Positions 46,201 to 58,034 of a DNA stretch of 64,000 bases are shown piece after piece; the stretch's first letter is position 1; each line of letters begins with the position of its first letter. The notes under the pieces are model-generated. The model was not told where the DNA came from. It saw only the letters and a program-made list of their open reading frames with translations, and did not search any database. The translations under genes were made by a program, and so were the position numbers. Source of the DNA: Galerina marginata (lineage: Eukaryota; Basidiomycota; Agaricomycetes; Agaricales; Galerinaceae); the NCBI GenBank assembly GCA_023014335.1, contig JAECYW010000009.1, positions 62,001 through 126,000 of the forward strand, read 5' to 3'.

Positions 46201-47107
46201 ATGTCTTACGTCGAACGAGGTATTCCACTCACTTCTACCTCTCAACACGACTTAGTGGATAGTAAAGAAACATACAACCGCCGTGCTCCTCGTGAACGCC
46301 CAGAACTCGCAAACCCAGCTACCCTGTTCGTCCTCCGTTGTTCCTTCTTCGATTGTCGCTCATATTATCCCTTCCTCACAGCGGGCTATTCTCCTTCGCG
46401 TCTACCACATTTATGCTATCTCTTTTCAACCTCCAGACGCGCGCCATCCACACTCCCAATGTCGTCGTCGGTATGGCCATTTTCTGCGGTGGTCTTGCTC
46501 AACTCCTTGCTGGGATGTGGGAATTCCCCAAAGGCAACATGTTCGGCGCATCAGGTCGGCCTTTACCTTCTCCCTCTCCCTCATTCCTAACCTTTGTCTT
46601 GTTTTTAGCTTTCACGTCGTACGGTGCATTCTGGATGTCCTACGCTACGATCTTGCTGCCAGGATCTGGAATTGTCGAAGCCTACAAGGAAGTCGATGAG
46701 CTCACTAGCGCCCTCGGTATCTTCCTGACCGCTTGGACGCTGGTTACCTTTTTCTTCCTGTGAGTCGAAGCCTCCCATTGTCAGCTTATCCCTCCAACCC
46801 CCCGCTGACTATTTACCCAACAGACTCGTTACCTTTAGCAAGAGCGTCGCATTCATCGCACTCTTCGGGTCGTTAACCCTGACTTTCGCCCTGTTGACCG
46901 CCGGGATGTTCTTGGGTAGCACTGGGTGAGATATCGTCCTTCTTTGTGATATTTGCAATGCTAACCTCGCCTAATAGGATCACCAAAGCTGGCGGAACGA
47001 TTGGCGTGATCACCGCCTTCATCGCATATTACATTGGAGTAGCCGAATTAATGGCTGCAGAGCCCTCGCCTTTCCTCCGTCTCCCTCTCGGGAAATTCAG
47101 TCGCTAG
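46201..47107 (+). CDS. GPR1/FUN34/YaaH (AceTr) family transporter, 226 aa
   Basis: Exons 46201-46325, 46382-46554, 46609-46759, 46824-46925 and 46978-47107; introns of 56, 54, 54, 64 and 52 bp; total 681 nt. The cytosolic N-terminus leads to the family signature NPATLGLFSF (N38-P39), and six hydrophobic segments follow (MAIFCGGLAQLLAGMWEF; SYGAFWMSYATILLP; ALGIFLTAWTLVTFFFL; AFIALFGSLTLTFALLTA; GTIGVITAFIAYYIGVAELM). The family moves acetate/succinate or exports ammonium across plasma or organelle membranes in fungi; the sequence alone does not tell which. Length and topology are normal and no defect is seen. Splicing to GCTTTCACG at 46609 joins GAS to AFTSYGAFW, as expected. Confidence 0.87.
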
Positions 47108-48019
47108 ACACATTGCTTTCTACGTCGCAATCCCTTAAATGTTCAATCGATAGTGTAATCCTGGCGTTGCATGTAGCTTTGTTCTATTGTCCACTTGACT
47201 AATTAATTGTTGTGCTATCTGTAACTCTTCAGACTCGTTGGATGTTGAGCAGAGGTATCTGTCGATTCGATATATGTCGCGTTCTAAGTACCACCTGTAG
47301 CGAGAATCGGCTTTCGATGTATTCACTTCCCCCCTTGGTTCGTAAAATTGACCAAGCACGATGATCGGGAACTGAACTTTGAACTTTGTAATGATATAAC
47401 GACCTACGGAGATTCAAAATATCACCTCGTAGATAATCGCTTCCAGCTCCATTTCCACTCTATTCCAAATCTTCAAATCTTACAAGTAATCTGGAATCAA
47501 CACCGACTACAAATGTACAAATTCAACAAAGCGCTCCGACCAAGTGAAGGAAGTTAACCTCGTCTACAAGTAGGGCAATATTAATTTCAAAACGAAGGAA
47601 TGAACCAATAACTCACATGGTAGTACCAACTTTCGTGATCCGGGAACACTGGAAGAGCGGTTGCTGGTCCCTGCAACGGTGCCAGAATACGCTAAGGCGC
47701 CAAAATGTTATTAGAAGTCAGTAATGATTAAGTCGTAAGAGGTCAAATCACGTACATGTGGAACGATGGTATGCTGTTCCCTCAACCTACATTTTGCCTT
47801 TCGAAGGATACCGTCAAGTCCTTACTTCTTCAAAAAAATTCGAAAATGATTTCGAATTTTCGTATGTACAAGGCATCCATGTCGTCACTTATCAAGCACA
47901 ACGTATTCTCTCGACTTACTGAACCGGGGCAAAAAATTGAATATCTCCTATCTATGATCAAGCCCATTTGACGTACTGGATTTTGGGAAGCAGCCCTGGA
48001 CATTTAGCATTTCCAACAA
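47108..48019. other. Intergenic region, nothing recognised
   Basis: 3' flanks of the transporter (plus) and the MYND/DUF4470-like gene (minus); short ORFs only. Confidence 0.5.
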
Positions 48020-49979
48020 TTAGTTTTCTGAACATCGACATTTTGTGGGGAGGCTCACTGTGTTTTTTTCAATGACACGTTCTAATAATTTTTTTATAAC
48101 AACCTTGCTTGCATTCGAGGCCCGGCCGTCTTCTTGGACAGCACACCAGTTCATAAAGTATCCTACTATTGCGGCGCTGGAACTTTCGGTAAGTAATGGA
48201 GACCAGTTAAGGAGAACATCCTCTATCCCAACGTAGTTGGTATCTAGAATATTCGAAACCTCGATGCGATCAAACCGGATTGAACGAGGAATACCACATC
48301 CTGAGATTGGATCCTCGTGAATACCCTTTGGGAGAAGCCGCGCATCTGAGGCAAAAAGACTGAAGGACATCTTAAGATTGCCGAAACGATGCGCGAAATT
48401 TCGGAGCTGTTGCGAGAGAAAAAAGTAGAGGCAACCATATATGTCCTCTGGTTGAGCGCCATGAGCCTTCCCAGCGTTGATGACTGAAACAGTACTAGAA
48501 ATTTCAGGATAAATATATATGTATATTGATGAACGGGTGAACTTATTTCCATCCTTCGAGTGGGTCCGCATAGTCGGTTAGTAGCCACTTCCCGTCGGGG
48601 GAAAATAGCGACGGGTTCGGGCGATTGAAGTGGGCATTCATCGCACCGAAAGGCAGTACAATCCCGAATCGACGATACTCCTGGAATGCCACGCGATGTG
48701 AAGGCTTCAATTTGGCGTACATCCGGTCTCTGAAATCGCGCCTTCGTGGCGCGTTTCTGACGCGATCGTATTCTCCTTGAGCGTCGCCTACCTCGAGAGA
48801 CGACGAGATGAAATGCAGAAAGAAAGGCGTTGCTTTCTCAGGAAGACAAAAAGATGTTGTCAAGTGCGGACCAAGGGGTATGACAACCATGCCTTCTTCT
48901 GTTTTCAGGATGAACTTTGAAATTAGGGCTGAAAGTTGAAGGCGATATTCCATCGGCATAAATGCCGAGTACCAGAAATGAAGGGCTATATCGGCCGCAA
49001 CTGCTTCAGGATGGATACTCCCTAAGATAAGAAGCAGAACGATGTTGCGGCAAACAATAGCGAGGTTGAGGTCGTTGAGTAAAATGGTCAAGCTCCCCGA
49101 ATACGTCGAGGGAAGGCTATTTACTGTGAGTAGGACGTGACGCAAGTCGCCAGAAGCTACTAAGGTGTCAGCAAATGACTAAAGCCTGGATATTGAGATT
49201 CGCGCACCGATGAAAGCCAAGGAGAAATCCCTCGTCTCAGCCTTTTCGTTGCCAGCCAAATTTATAACATCCATGGCAGGTGTATTTCCCCATCTATAAT
49301 TCGTAAGCCCCAAAACAGAAAGAATTGGAAGGCGTACAAGGAAATGCCAACAGAAAACTCCTCAAACTTCCTCTGACGGAGCTCTTCCTCCAAAGACATG
49401 TTAGAAATAAACGAGGGACGACGGCCTTCGCGACTCCAGGCGGGGACCCAAGATTCGGACCGCATAGGATTCTTGCAATCTAAGATGTAATTCGTTTTAA
49501 GCAGGATTTTTATAATATTTTCTTGCTTTACCTCTTTTATGCCGCTTCCAGTGCGCTTTCTGGCACTCCTAAGCCGTCCTTGAGTGAATTTAGACAGATA
49601 AATCGAAAATAAACCTCACCTTTGAACAGTACGATACGAGCCTGCACTCGCTACAGACCATAGTACCCGGTTGATTGCAAACACGGTACTTATCGGCCTG
49701 CACGTTCGCACAGGGAAGAATGTCCAGAGGTGGATACTGAAGTTTGGATACACTGTCAGTTATAGATTTCAAAATATCTATGCGGCAAGCGGGATCAGTA
49801 ATATCGATGTCCTTTGGATCGAGGGTTGAGACAGCAGTCTTCGGGTTGGGGGGAAGTACCGAGATACTGTCAGATTTTGTGGACATGTTACAATCAAATG
49901 CGCTTTGCGCTTCAGCCACAATCTTCGACATCGTCTCTGTGTCCGACATCGTCAAAAAACCCTGGATGAGTTCGTCCAT
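48020..49979 (-). CDS. MYND finger + DUF4470-like protein, with non-canonical splice donor
   Basis: Exons 49979-49620, 49568-49532, 49479-49338, 49293-49208, 49156-48547 and 48494-48020, adding to 1710 nt (569 aa) if intron 5 is removed. MYND residues: C109, C112, C118, C122, H130, C134 (CSECRLVSYCSKECQKAHW; HKRDC), with C90/C101 an atypical first pair. Next comes the family linker (WVPAWSREGRRPSFI) and the DUF4470-like part (WGNTPAMDVINLAGNE; ASGDLRHVLLTVNSLPS; LHFWYSAFMP), ending with HGAQPEDIYGC, FDRIEVSNILDTNYVG and AIVGYFMNW. Such MYND+DUF4470 proteins are abundant in Agaricomycetes and their role is unknown. Intron 5 starts ATAAGTT instead of GTAAGTT and ends CTAG; if unspliced, TAA follows DPLEGWK directly and 150 residues are lost. 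So it may be a pseudogene, a rare AT-AG intron, or a sequence error. Confidence 0.75.
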
Positions 49980-50399
49980 CTTACACAGGAAGGTGGCGGG
50001 AAGAATGAAAGAACGTTACAGAAGAAGACGAAAACCGGTTCATATATACGAGGCCTTGTGGGTCGAGAATGCGAATAACCTGCCTGCAGGCCGGTCATGA
50101 GGCAGATTTTAGGTTGAAAGCGAATTATATCCGCAATAACGAGAATCTGTCCGTCGACCTGGAAATACAAGGCAGTTTGGACAAACTTGAACTAATGTAC
50201 AGGGGAACTCACGACTATCACATATCGGTCAGCTCCAACAACTTCTCTGTCAGTCGCACGCATGGATTTGCGATGGTGTTCAGTTCACAACACGATTTGG
50301 CGCCCAGGTGTCAGTTGTGACTCAGGCTTACCACGTGTAGAAGCACAAGGGGTCTTCGATGAGTGAATTCCCAACAATGGGCATTATCCTGCTGTTTGC

Positions 50400-51880
50400 A
50401 ATCCTATACGGTACCAGTTGTAAGTACTACGATTAGCGAATTAAATAACCAACTTACAGCTGGGTACTCGAACAACCATTTATTAAGGAAGAAAGGACGT
50501 TCGTCGGAGGGCAGGCACAGTTGAGTTCGGTTACCCTGACACGACTACTGAATTTGAGGGCCAGCAGTTTAAGATGGTCACTTCGAAGTCATGGGTCAAT
50601 TGATTCGAAAGAAGTCTAGGATACCGGTAATTAGGACCATGGAGTGTATGCCCAAGTAGAGATAGGTAGTACGTACGACGAAGGATTCGGCAATAAAAAT
50701 CGCAGTGGGCTAAGGTCGTTCGATTGACGTCAATGAATAACGAGGTAAGTCCATTGGAGGAAACAAAAGGAGGTAGGATGGAGAACGCCCAGCTATAACG
50801 CCCTCGTGTGAACCCCAGTTGTGGCGTTGAGTATGCGTATGCTGGAATTGGGAGAGATGATGACTTACTTTGAGGGTAGAGGAAAGGGTTTTAATTGAGT
50901 CAGCGCCTGGCGTTATGGATCCGTTTCACGGTAATAACGGCTGGCATGCGGACTACCGTTGTAACTGGCGCAATAACAGCACCGTCATAATGACAAAGTG
51001 GAGATGAGGAACATAGAGTACACTGACGACGGCAATGTGATCAAGTTGTTGTAAAATAAGGGAGATATGAAAGAGAGGGACGTTCTCTAGGCGTAAGTGT
51101 GAGGTGATAGTTGCTTTTTTTACCGTGGAGAAGGGCCTGCGTCACTAACTGATCAACAACGAGCCGAAGAGGGAACGATGGAACATACCAAGCAATCGCA
51201 TTTTCCCACTCGAAAATCGTCATTCACAGTTGGGTCAGACAAATAACACAACCTGTAGAAAGATTCAGTGCATCAGCTTTCATTATATTTGGGTCCGAAG
51301 CAAGGCATAACACGAAAACTTGGACAAAAAGGAAGAAAAAGTGCAAAAAATAACTTACCATATTTTGTGGTGGCTTTATGGGAGAGGTGTTCGATAACAC
51401 CTACAAAAGGGGGGGCTGTGTGTCAGAATTCATCCTCTGATATCAGAAGTACTTGAAGCGGCGTATAATGAGGTGCAGACTACATACCGTTATGCTGATC
51501 CACCAATTGTTTTAAGGTCCTCCATTAAGCCTCTCGACGTTGACGCGCTTCGAAAAAGTAACCCCGCGAAAAGAAAAACGCCAATGACTAAGAAGTGAAG
51601 ATTATAGATACCTAATAGTGTACTACGACAACGGGAAGTGATTCCCTACTCAGCCGTACTTACCATGACAAAATCTTGGCTAACCTGAATCAGAATTGTA
51701 ATGTTGGGGTACCGAAACGACCATGAATCCTGCCAAAAACAATAGTCGTCGGGAGAGGCGAAGAACGGAGAAACAGCTGAGCGTCAAACACGAGATGGGC
51801 GGGAGAAACATAAGGTTCAGGAAAGAGCGGGGCACAAAAGTTCCGCTGTCGCACGGACCCTGTGATACCCTCGTTGCCAA
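50400..51880. repeat. Duplicated 1.5-kb repeat, copy P1 (empty site)
   Basis: Collinear with 54775-56260 plus 58258-58600. Landmarks: GTTGTAAGTACTACGATTA (50418; GTTGTAAGTACTATGATTA at 54795), GGACGTTCGTCGGAGGGCAG (50497, 54889), GGAGGAAACAAAAGGAGG (50756, 55450), TTGACTTACTTTGAGGG-like (50866, 55608), CGTTCTC...GGCGTAAG (51082, 55820), CACAGTTGGG (51226, 55980), CATTATATTTGG (51281, 56037), CGAGATGGGCGGGA (51790, 58519). It lacks the LTR element present in the second copy. No coding sequence recognised; it could be a decayed element or a segmental duplication. Confidence 0.65.
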
Positions 51881-52014
51881 ACACCAAACATCAGCCTGAT
51901 ATAGCAACGCAGATTATGTAGATAACGACTTGAAAATCAAGGTTACATTTGCTTCCATCTCGAGCTCGTTCTCAGCAGTAAACCGAAACATTATACTACA
52001 TCTACTCTTCTTTT

Positions 52015-53706
52015 ATGCGACAACCTTTGAGGTATACGATGGAAATAAATACCATCCAAAATGCACGACCCGGATTCGAATCTCCCAGCCTCACAAAATC
52101 GCCGATTACGATGCTTCACTCTGACATCCTTCGCGAAATATTCTTATCCAACGCCAACATCTTCGCAAAAGGTAAATGCATAGAAACCACTCGTCTATCC
52201 TCTCAAGTCTGCCATTCCTGGAGATATCTCATCTTGAATTCGCCAATCATCTGGGGCCGTCTCTTGGAGCTGAGCGAGCTGGAACAGTGTACCGACCGAT
52301 GGAGGGAGGAGGTTTTGAGGAGGAGTGGAGATAGCCTCCTCTGGGTAAGCGGGGAAGTATCTGGGTGTCTCACTCACCCCAGGTTCGAGACCGAATTCTT
52401 CTATCAGATTCTGAATACGTTCTGGGAACGGATCGAGCACTTATACATAATGATCACTGACCTGCCCATGGACGAACAACTGTGGCGGGCTCTTCTAACG
52501 CCGGCTCCAAACCTCCGATCATTCACAGTAGTTACCTTGAAGGCATCGGGAAAACTTTTATTTTCGGCGTCTGAGTCCAGCACTTGTGCAAAGCCAAAAG
52601 TTCTATTTTCCAACCACGCACCGATCTTACGCAGATTTCACACCCACAGTATCGCTTTCCGCCTTACTTCGCCATGGCTTTCACACCTCAATGCCCTCAG
52701 TCTTTTCACCCCCACTCCTGTCTTTGAAATACTGGATGCTCTCCGCTCGACACCATTCCTCACGACCCTCACCATATCCGGTAAAGCCGAGCGCTTTGCC
52801 GCTTACACTTCCTTGCCCTCAGTGGTTCTCTCCGTCCTAACCACTCTCAGTCTTATCAACATCACTCTGCCACAAGTGGTAGAACTGCTAACATATATCC
52901 GCCCATCAGAGGGATGCGCTCTTTTTTGTATGAGCGACTTCAGCCCGAATGTGAATGAAGACCTGCAAGCTCTATCCCAGCCTTTTTCCGAGTGGTTTCA
53001 GAATTACCGCCTCAAGAATCACGTCACCGCCTTCAACCTGAGACTCGGTTTCAATAGTTTTTGGGTGCACGACTGTACACCCCTATTCAGAATGGTCGTC
53101 AACGCCATACCTGCCATGCACTTCCTACCCTTAGACTCCTACAACTTGTTCCCGTCCTTGTTCTCCAGCTGCGACCTTTCAACCGTTACATATTTGAATC
53201 TGACAATCCTCAACTTACCGCTGGCCTCCTTCACCACCTTCGCTTCCCTGTTTTTTTCATTCCCATCAGTTACCGACCTCTTTGCCGATGAGAAAACCAT
53301 CTCCACCATCCTCTGCACCCCGACCCCGACCGAATACGCCGAGGCAGCAGAACCTACCCCCATCTTCTTTCCTCTCCTCCACACCCTCAAAACAACCTTG
53401 TTTGAAAAACATTGGGACTCTGTTGTGGATAACAACCTTGTGAGCCCCCTATTACGATTCCTCCGCATGCGCGCGGCGCTCGGAGTGCCGATTCAAACAT
53501 TGCACGGTGGGAAATTGTGCGATCGGGCGGATTTCGATATGACATTCCTCGAAGAGATTACCGGGCTGGAGGTAATATGGTTTATTAAAAAACAGCGTTT
53601 TAGTTATATGTGCGGATCCGGAAAGGCAGAGACGCTGTTGTTTAGAGCGATTTCTGTTGACTCCTTCGATACTGATACTGATACTGATTATACTGATTCA
53701 GAGTAG
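52015..53706 (+). CDS. F-box protein, intronless (563 aa)
   Basis: Single open exon; the first ATG at 52015 is used, with a second in-frame ATG at 52039. The F-box region is MLHSDILREIFLSNA (about 33-47) and SSQVCHSWRYLILNSPIIWG (about 62-81), followed by TDRWREEVLRRSG. The rest is leucine-rich (LNALSLFTPTPVFEILDALR, TYLNLTILNLPLASF) and ends in an acidic D/T repeat (DTDTDTDYTDSE). The arrangement and motif set match the F-box protein at 36233-37912, so the two are paralogues of a large family; sequence between the shared blocks has diverged widely. Expected role: SCF substrate receptor. It lies between the two copies of the 1.5-kb repeat. Confidence 0.82.
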   Translation: MRQPLRYTMEINTIQNARPGFESPSLTKSPITMLHSDILREIFLSNANIFAKGKCIETTRLSSQVCHSWRYLILNSPIIWGRLLELSELEQCTDRWREEVLRRSGDSLLWVSGEVSGCLTHPRFETEFFYQILNTFWERIEHLYIMITDLPMDEQLWRALLTPAPNLRSFTVVTLKASGKLLFSASESSTCAKPKVLFSNHAPILRRFHTHSIAFRLTSPWLSHLNALSLFTPTPVFEILDALRSTPFLTTLTISGKAERFAAYTSLPSVVLSVLTTLSLINITLPQVVELLTYIRPSEGCALFCMSDFSPNVNEDLQALSQPFSEWFQNYRLKNHVTAFNLRLGFNSFWVHDCTPLFRMVVNAIPAMHFLPLDSYNLFPSLFSSCDLSTVTYLNLTILNLPLASFTTFASLFFSFPSVTDLFADEKTISTILCTPTPTEYAEAAEPTPIFFPLLHTLKTTLFEKHWDSVVDNNLVSPLLRFLRMRAALGVPIQTLHGGKLCDRADFDMTFLEEITGLEVIWFIKKQRFSYMCGSGKAETLLFRAISVDSFDTDTDTDYTDSE

Positions 53707-54774
53707 CTACGGTTCATACTACAATCTCAACATTTCGAGAAAATTTACCTTAGTTATTCGTAAATTCTAGGTTATCGTGAGCCAAGCTGGGAACCGGTGA
53801 AGGAGATAAGGAGGGTCGGTCTGAGGCTCATCGCAATTAACCCGCTTTATTTCTCATAGGCACCCACGTTTCTCTTTATTTAAGAATATGGCGATTAGAA
53901 AGTCTGGAATCGGGTAAGCTATGTTGGAAAGCGGATCCGACACGGCAGTCGCCCAATGTTTTGGTAGTGTCTCGGTTCCAGTGAGCATGGCAGGTTTGCC
54001 TAGGCGGACTGAATAACCATTGAGGGCAGTTGATCGCGTAGATAAAAACGCAACCAATTATACGCCACGAGCTAGCTATCTGAGGCTACGATCCTGACTT
54101 TAGTTTACCTGACTATATTCTACAGTGTTTGTATTGAAGTTGGCTTGCGACCCGACTCTTGAGGATCGGCGAATTGAACAGGAGAGGCAAAGGCAGTGGT
54201 CATTGGATGGAGAGGTCAAATCGTCAACATTTAAAATGGAAATGAAAGATATTCACGTTAGCTAAATTACAACCATCTTTCTTCAATGTCAGGCTGTCTG
54301 CAAAATTTGAGAGTCGAGGTCCGAATATGAAGGTGGAAGTGAGGCCGTAAATGCTGGGGTGTAGATTTCGTACGACAGGTTTGAGATTTAATGCAAAGAA
54401 ACTACGAAAAAACGAATCCGGAAGTTACTGTAAAAGGGGAAAGATCCAGTGAGGAAGCCTGAAATGTAACACGACAAGTCGGACGACGAGGAAGGTTGAA
54501 GTTGAATGATGCTCGACCGTAAGTCGTAGGTGTATTGTGCAAAGAGGCAGCTGCGCTAGCAGCATCGATTCGCAGTGTCCACAGATTGTAGTACCGAATG
54601 GCAAGGTCGAATGATGATAACGAGAGCCGACGGAGCGAAAAGTGGTAATGATTATACGTTCCCATATCCCTGTGGATTAGGGCGAGACGAAGGCATGCAT
54701 TGATGTTTGAGGTGGTATATCGGATATTGTGGACCTGCTTGTGGGGGTATGGGGCTGTCATCAATAACCAGCCA
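53707..54774. other. Intergenic region, nothing recognised
   Basis: No ORF with recognisable features and no repeat landmark before copy P2 starts. Confidence 0.5.
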
Positions 54775-56260
54775 GCGGACCTTCGTTGTTGCAGTTGTAA
54801 GTACTATGATTAACGAATTAAATGACCAACTTACAGCTCGGTACTCAGGAGAACATGTACATTGGTTAAGGATGCAAGGACGTTCGTCGGAAGGCAGACA
54901 CTCCATTTGGGTTCTATTACCCTGACGCGATTACAGGATTTTGGGGCCACTAAATTAAGATGGTTACTTCCGAGTCATAGACTGGTGATTCGAAAAGAAG
55001 TTTACAATAATGATAATTACAGCTGCATGCAAAACCGTAGACAGTTTTCAAAAATTCGCACTGTGCACCGTTGTTTGTGTAAACAACCATGTTTAGTAGT
55101 CCGAATGAACCTGAGTGGTGCGCGAACGGTATTAATGACGTAGGAAAGCACTAAGGACCCTTAGAGGGCTCCATGTTGGAGTGATTTGCCGGCGGGTTTT
55201 CCAGAATAAGACTTCGTCGCAAGGCGCGACGCGTGGAGCTGACCAAAACTGGTTGTTTATACAAACACAGGCGCAATGGCAGAAATTCGGAAGACTGTCT
55301 AGGGTTTTGCATGCAGCTGTAAAACAACGAAGTATATTCACAATTAGAGATAACTAGTACGTACTACAAGCGATTCAGCAACAAATGAATCATGATACAG
55401 GTGCCAAGGTCGATCGATCGACGCCGCTAAATAACGAGGTAAATCCACTGGAGGAAACAAAAGGAGGGAAAACAGCCTCTAGGCAAGAACCACGCCGGCT
55501 CGCAGGTCAAGCCGACGGTGCGACCAAAGAACGACGTCATCGGGACGATAACGCGAGCTGATAAAGCTAAAGGCGGCATTGAGTATGCGCGGGAATTGGG
55601 AGAGACGACGACTTACTTTGAGGGCAGAGAATGGGGTTTCGCAGATATCGAACCTGCCCCTGCGGTGTGGGGCCGTTTGATGGTAACAACGGCAGCCAGC
55701 GGGCCACTGCTGTAGCCGGCGCAAAAACCGCACTGGTATAATGACGCATGAGGGCGAAGAACCTTGAGCCAGGCGATGTCATCAAGTTGTTGGGAAGTCA
55801 GAGAGGCGAGACGGACAGGGACGTTCTCCTGGCGTAAGAGTAAAACTTAAATTGAGAATTTTGTTGTTGTCGCGGAGAAGTTCTCGGGCGTGCCTGCGTC
55901 ACCAAGTCATCAATAAGGAGTCGAAGAAAGAATGATGGAACACACTAAACACCACCGTTTTCCAAGTTGCAAATCGTTCCTCACAGTTGGGCCAAACAAA
56001 AGATATAACCTGTAGAAAGGTTCAGCGATCGAATCTCATTATATTTGGTTCAAAGCAAGGCTACAACAAGCCTGGAAAGAAACGAAGAAAAAAAGCGGAG
56101 AAGATCCCTCACAACATTTTGCGGTTGCTTCATGGGAAAGGTAGTTTACAACACCTAGAATGGGGGTACGAGTGTTAGAAGTCTTCCCCAGATCAGAAGC
56201 AATTGTGACGCGTCGTACATTGGGGTGCAGAAAACGGCTATGCTCATCCTAGAATGGCGG

Positions 56261-56483
56261 TGGGATAGGCCTATCAGGCCTACCCTAGCAGTCCGAGGCT
56301 GGCAAAGCTCGGGAAACGCGCCGAGCAGTGCGCTATCGCGTCGCGCGTAGTGGCAAGAGGCAAGCAAAGGTTGATTCTGCAAAGGGAAACGCGCTGGCAC
56401 ACAAACCGTGCACAGCCGCTGATGGATCTATCTATCTAATCTAATCCACGCTCGGGCAGCTCGGGCCAGAGGCCACTACTACA
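56261..56483 (-). repeat. LTR (right-hand in element orientation, 3' LTR)
   Basis: Starts TGGGATAGGCCTATCAGG and ends GGCCACTACTACA on the + strand; contains the near-palindrome AGGCCTATCAGGCCT and a TCTATCTATCTAATCTAATC run. Confidence 0.85.
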
Positions 56484-56535
56484 TGTGCCCACCTACACAA
56501 AATGCAACGTCCTCGTTGCATCACGAAAACCTGTC

Positions 56536-57774
56536 TCAAGGTCTCGCTGTCAAAGGGGGAACCCACCCCAAGGTTTTCAAGACTTGGCTCAACTCGAAAA
56601 GTCGTGGGTCCGCGTGCCAGTCCAAAGGTGCAGGAGGTTTCGGTGGTGATTCATAGGGCATGATTGGGTAAGGCATATAGGGTATGTGAAGATCGCGAGA
56701 GTTGGAATAAAATTTTGAGGTAAATGTGGGTCGGTGACGTTCGCGCTGGTGGATAGGCTGGGCTGAGCGACGGCGATCACGTCCCTTTCGATGCTGTAAG
56801 CTTCGCCACGGATTTACGCCTGAGTGTAAGTCGGAAAAGTCGCGGTTAGGGAATGAAGGGGAAAGTGTAGCTAAAAGAGGTGGTGGTGATACTGGTAAAA
56901 GGTCGGGTACATCAGAAGGTTCTTCGGACCATATGAATGGTGGGGGTAAAGTAGATGGAGGTTCAGGGTTAACGGTGGAAATGGGTGGATCGAAAATAGG
57001 GAGGGCAGTTGATTCGAAGGGTTCAAATAATGAAGATAAAAAATTAGAAACTGGTTTAGAAAGGGAAGGAGGCAATGGTAAAACAGAGGGGGGTTCAGGT
57101 AAAGGTAACCGTATAGGAAGGGTAATTTCGGGAGATAGAGTTTCAGTTTGCGTACTGAGGTCGATGTGGAGGGGCTGTTCGGGTTCTGGGGACTCGGTTT
57201 GTATACTACAATCAGCACGGAGAGTTCGGATAGATTCCTGACGTTCAGATTCCAACCGTAAGGCTGTATCACGGGATTCACGGCCGCTGTCAAAACCGCG
57301 CTTGAACTCCTCGTCGCGAATCTGCTTCTCGTGGATTTCAAACTTTGCAGTCGCGTCCTCCATGTCCTTTTCGTAGTCGGCCTGAAGACGCTCCCGTACA
57401 ACGGCTACGTTAGCCTTCCATCCATGTTCAGTGCCATGGTTATATGACTGGCGCAGCAAAAGAGCGAGGTCGGAACGGGTGACTCGGACGGCATCCGTTG
57501 GGAGTTTAGCAGCAGGGTTTTCGGGTTCGGGGTAGGATATGGAAAGGGGAATATAGGAGATAGTAAAGGTAGCGGGTGCAGGAGCTGGCCATGGAGCCGG
57601 CGTCGCGTTTTCAGTAGCACTTGAAAAAGCGGGTGTGGCAGTAGAAGGCAGTGGGGGCAGCGATGTGAATTTCACAGGTGCGGCCTGTGGTGTGGGGGCT
57701 GATGGAGTAGGTTCCTTCAGAGAAAGTTTGTTAGCGCGTTGACGCGCGCGCTTGTCAGCGGAAGCAGCTGGCAT
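56536..57774 (-). CDS. Proline-rich ORF of the LTR element (412 aa)
   Basis: The first ATG is 57774; the frame extends ten codons upstream with only GTG. The protein starts MPAASADKRARQRANKLSL, then has a Pro/Ala-rich stretch to about residue 85, a charged helical or coiled-coil core at about 95-205 (RSDLALLLRQSYNHGTEHGW; ERLQADYEKDMEDATAKFE; FKRGFDSGRESRD), a long Pro/Ser/Leu region, and a basic segment (HRKGRDRRRSAQP) before the C-terminus. No RT, RNase H, integrase or CCHC knuckle is present. Its position between LTRs and lack of enzymes suggest a structural, Gag-like product, but the similarity to any Gag is not visible by eye. It fills nearly the whole interior and is not interrupted. 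Confidence 0.65.
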   Translation of the reverse strand: MPAASADKRARQRANKLSLKEPTPSAPTPQAAPVKFTSLPPLPSTATPAFSSATENATPAPWPAPAPATFTISYIPLSISYPEPENPAAKLPTDAVRVTRSDLALLLRQSYNHGTEHGWKANVAVVRERLQADYEKDMEDATAKFEIHEKQIRDEEFKRGFDSGRESRDTALRLESERQESIRTLRADCSIQTESPEPEQPLHIDLSTQTETLSPEITLPIRLPLPEPPSVLPLPPSLSKPVSNFLSSLFEPFESTALPIFDPPISTVNPEPPSTLPPPFIWSEEPSDVPDLLPVSPPPLLATLSPSFPNRDFSDLHSGVNPWRSLQHRKGRDRRRSAQPIHQRERHRPTFTSKFYSNSRDLHIPYMPYPIMPYESPPKPPAPLDWHADPRLFELSQVLKTLGWVPPLTARP

Positions 57775-58034
57775 GGCAGTAGTAGTGGATAGGGTGGCCG
57801 TCACGAGCGGCGGGCACGGAGTTCGACGACAGGTGTCGAAATTTCACTGTTCCGGTAGGTGCAGTGAGTATAGGCTGGTGGAAGTCTGGTGGTTCGGTTC
57901 TCGTGGTTGTCAGTTTTCAGTTAGAAGGCCGTTGTCACGAAATGTCGCGTTGTCGGTGTGTCCGCTGGCAATATGAGCTCGAAAAGTGCTCGAAAAGCCG
58001 AAGGCTTGGTACGAATCACTCTGTTGTCACCAAA

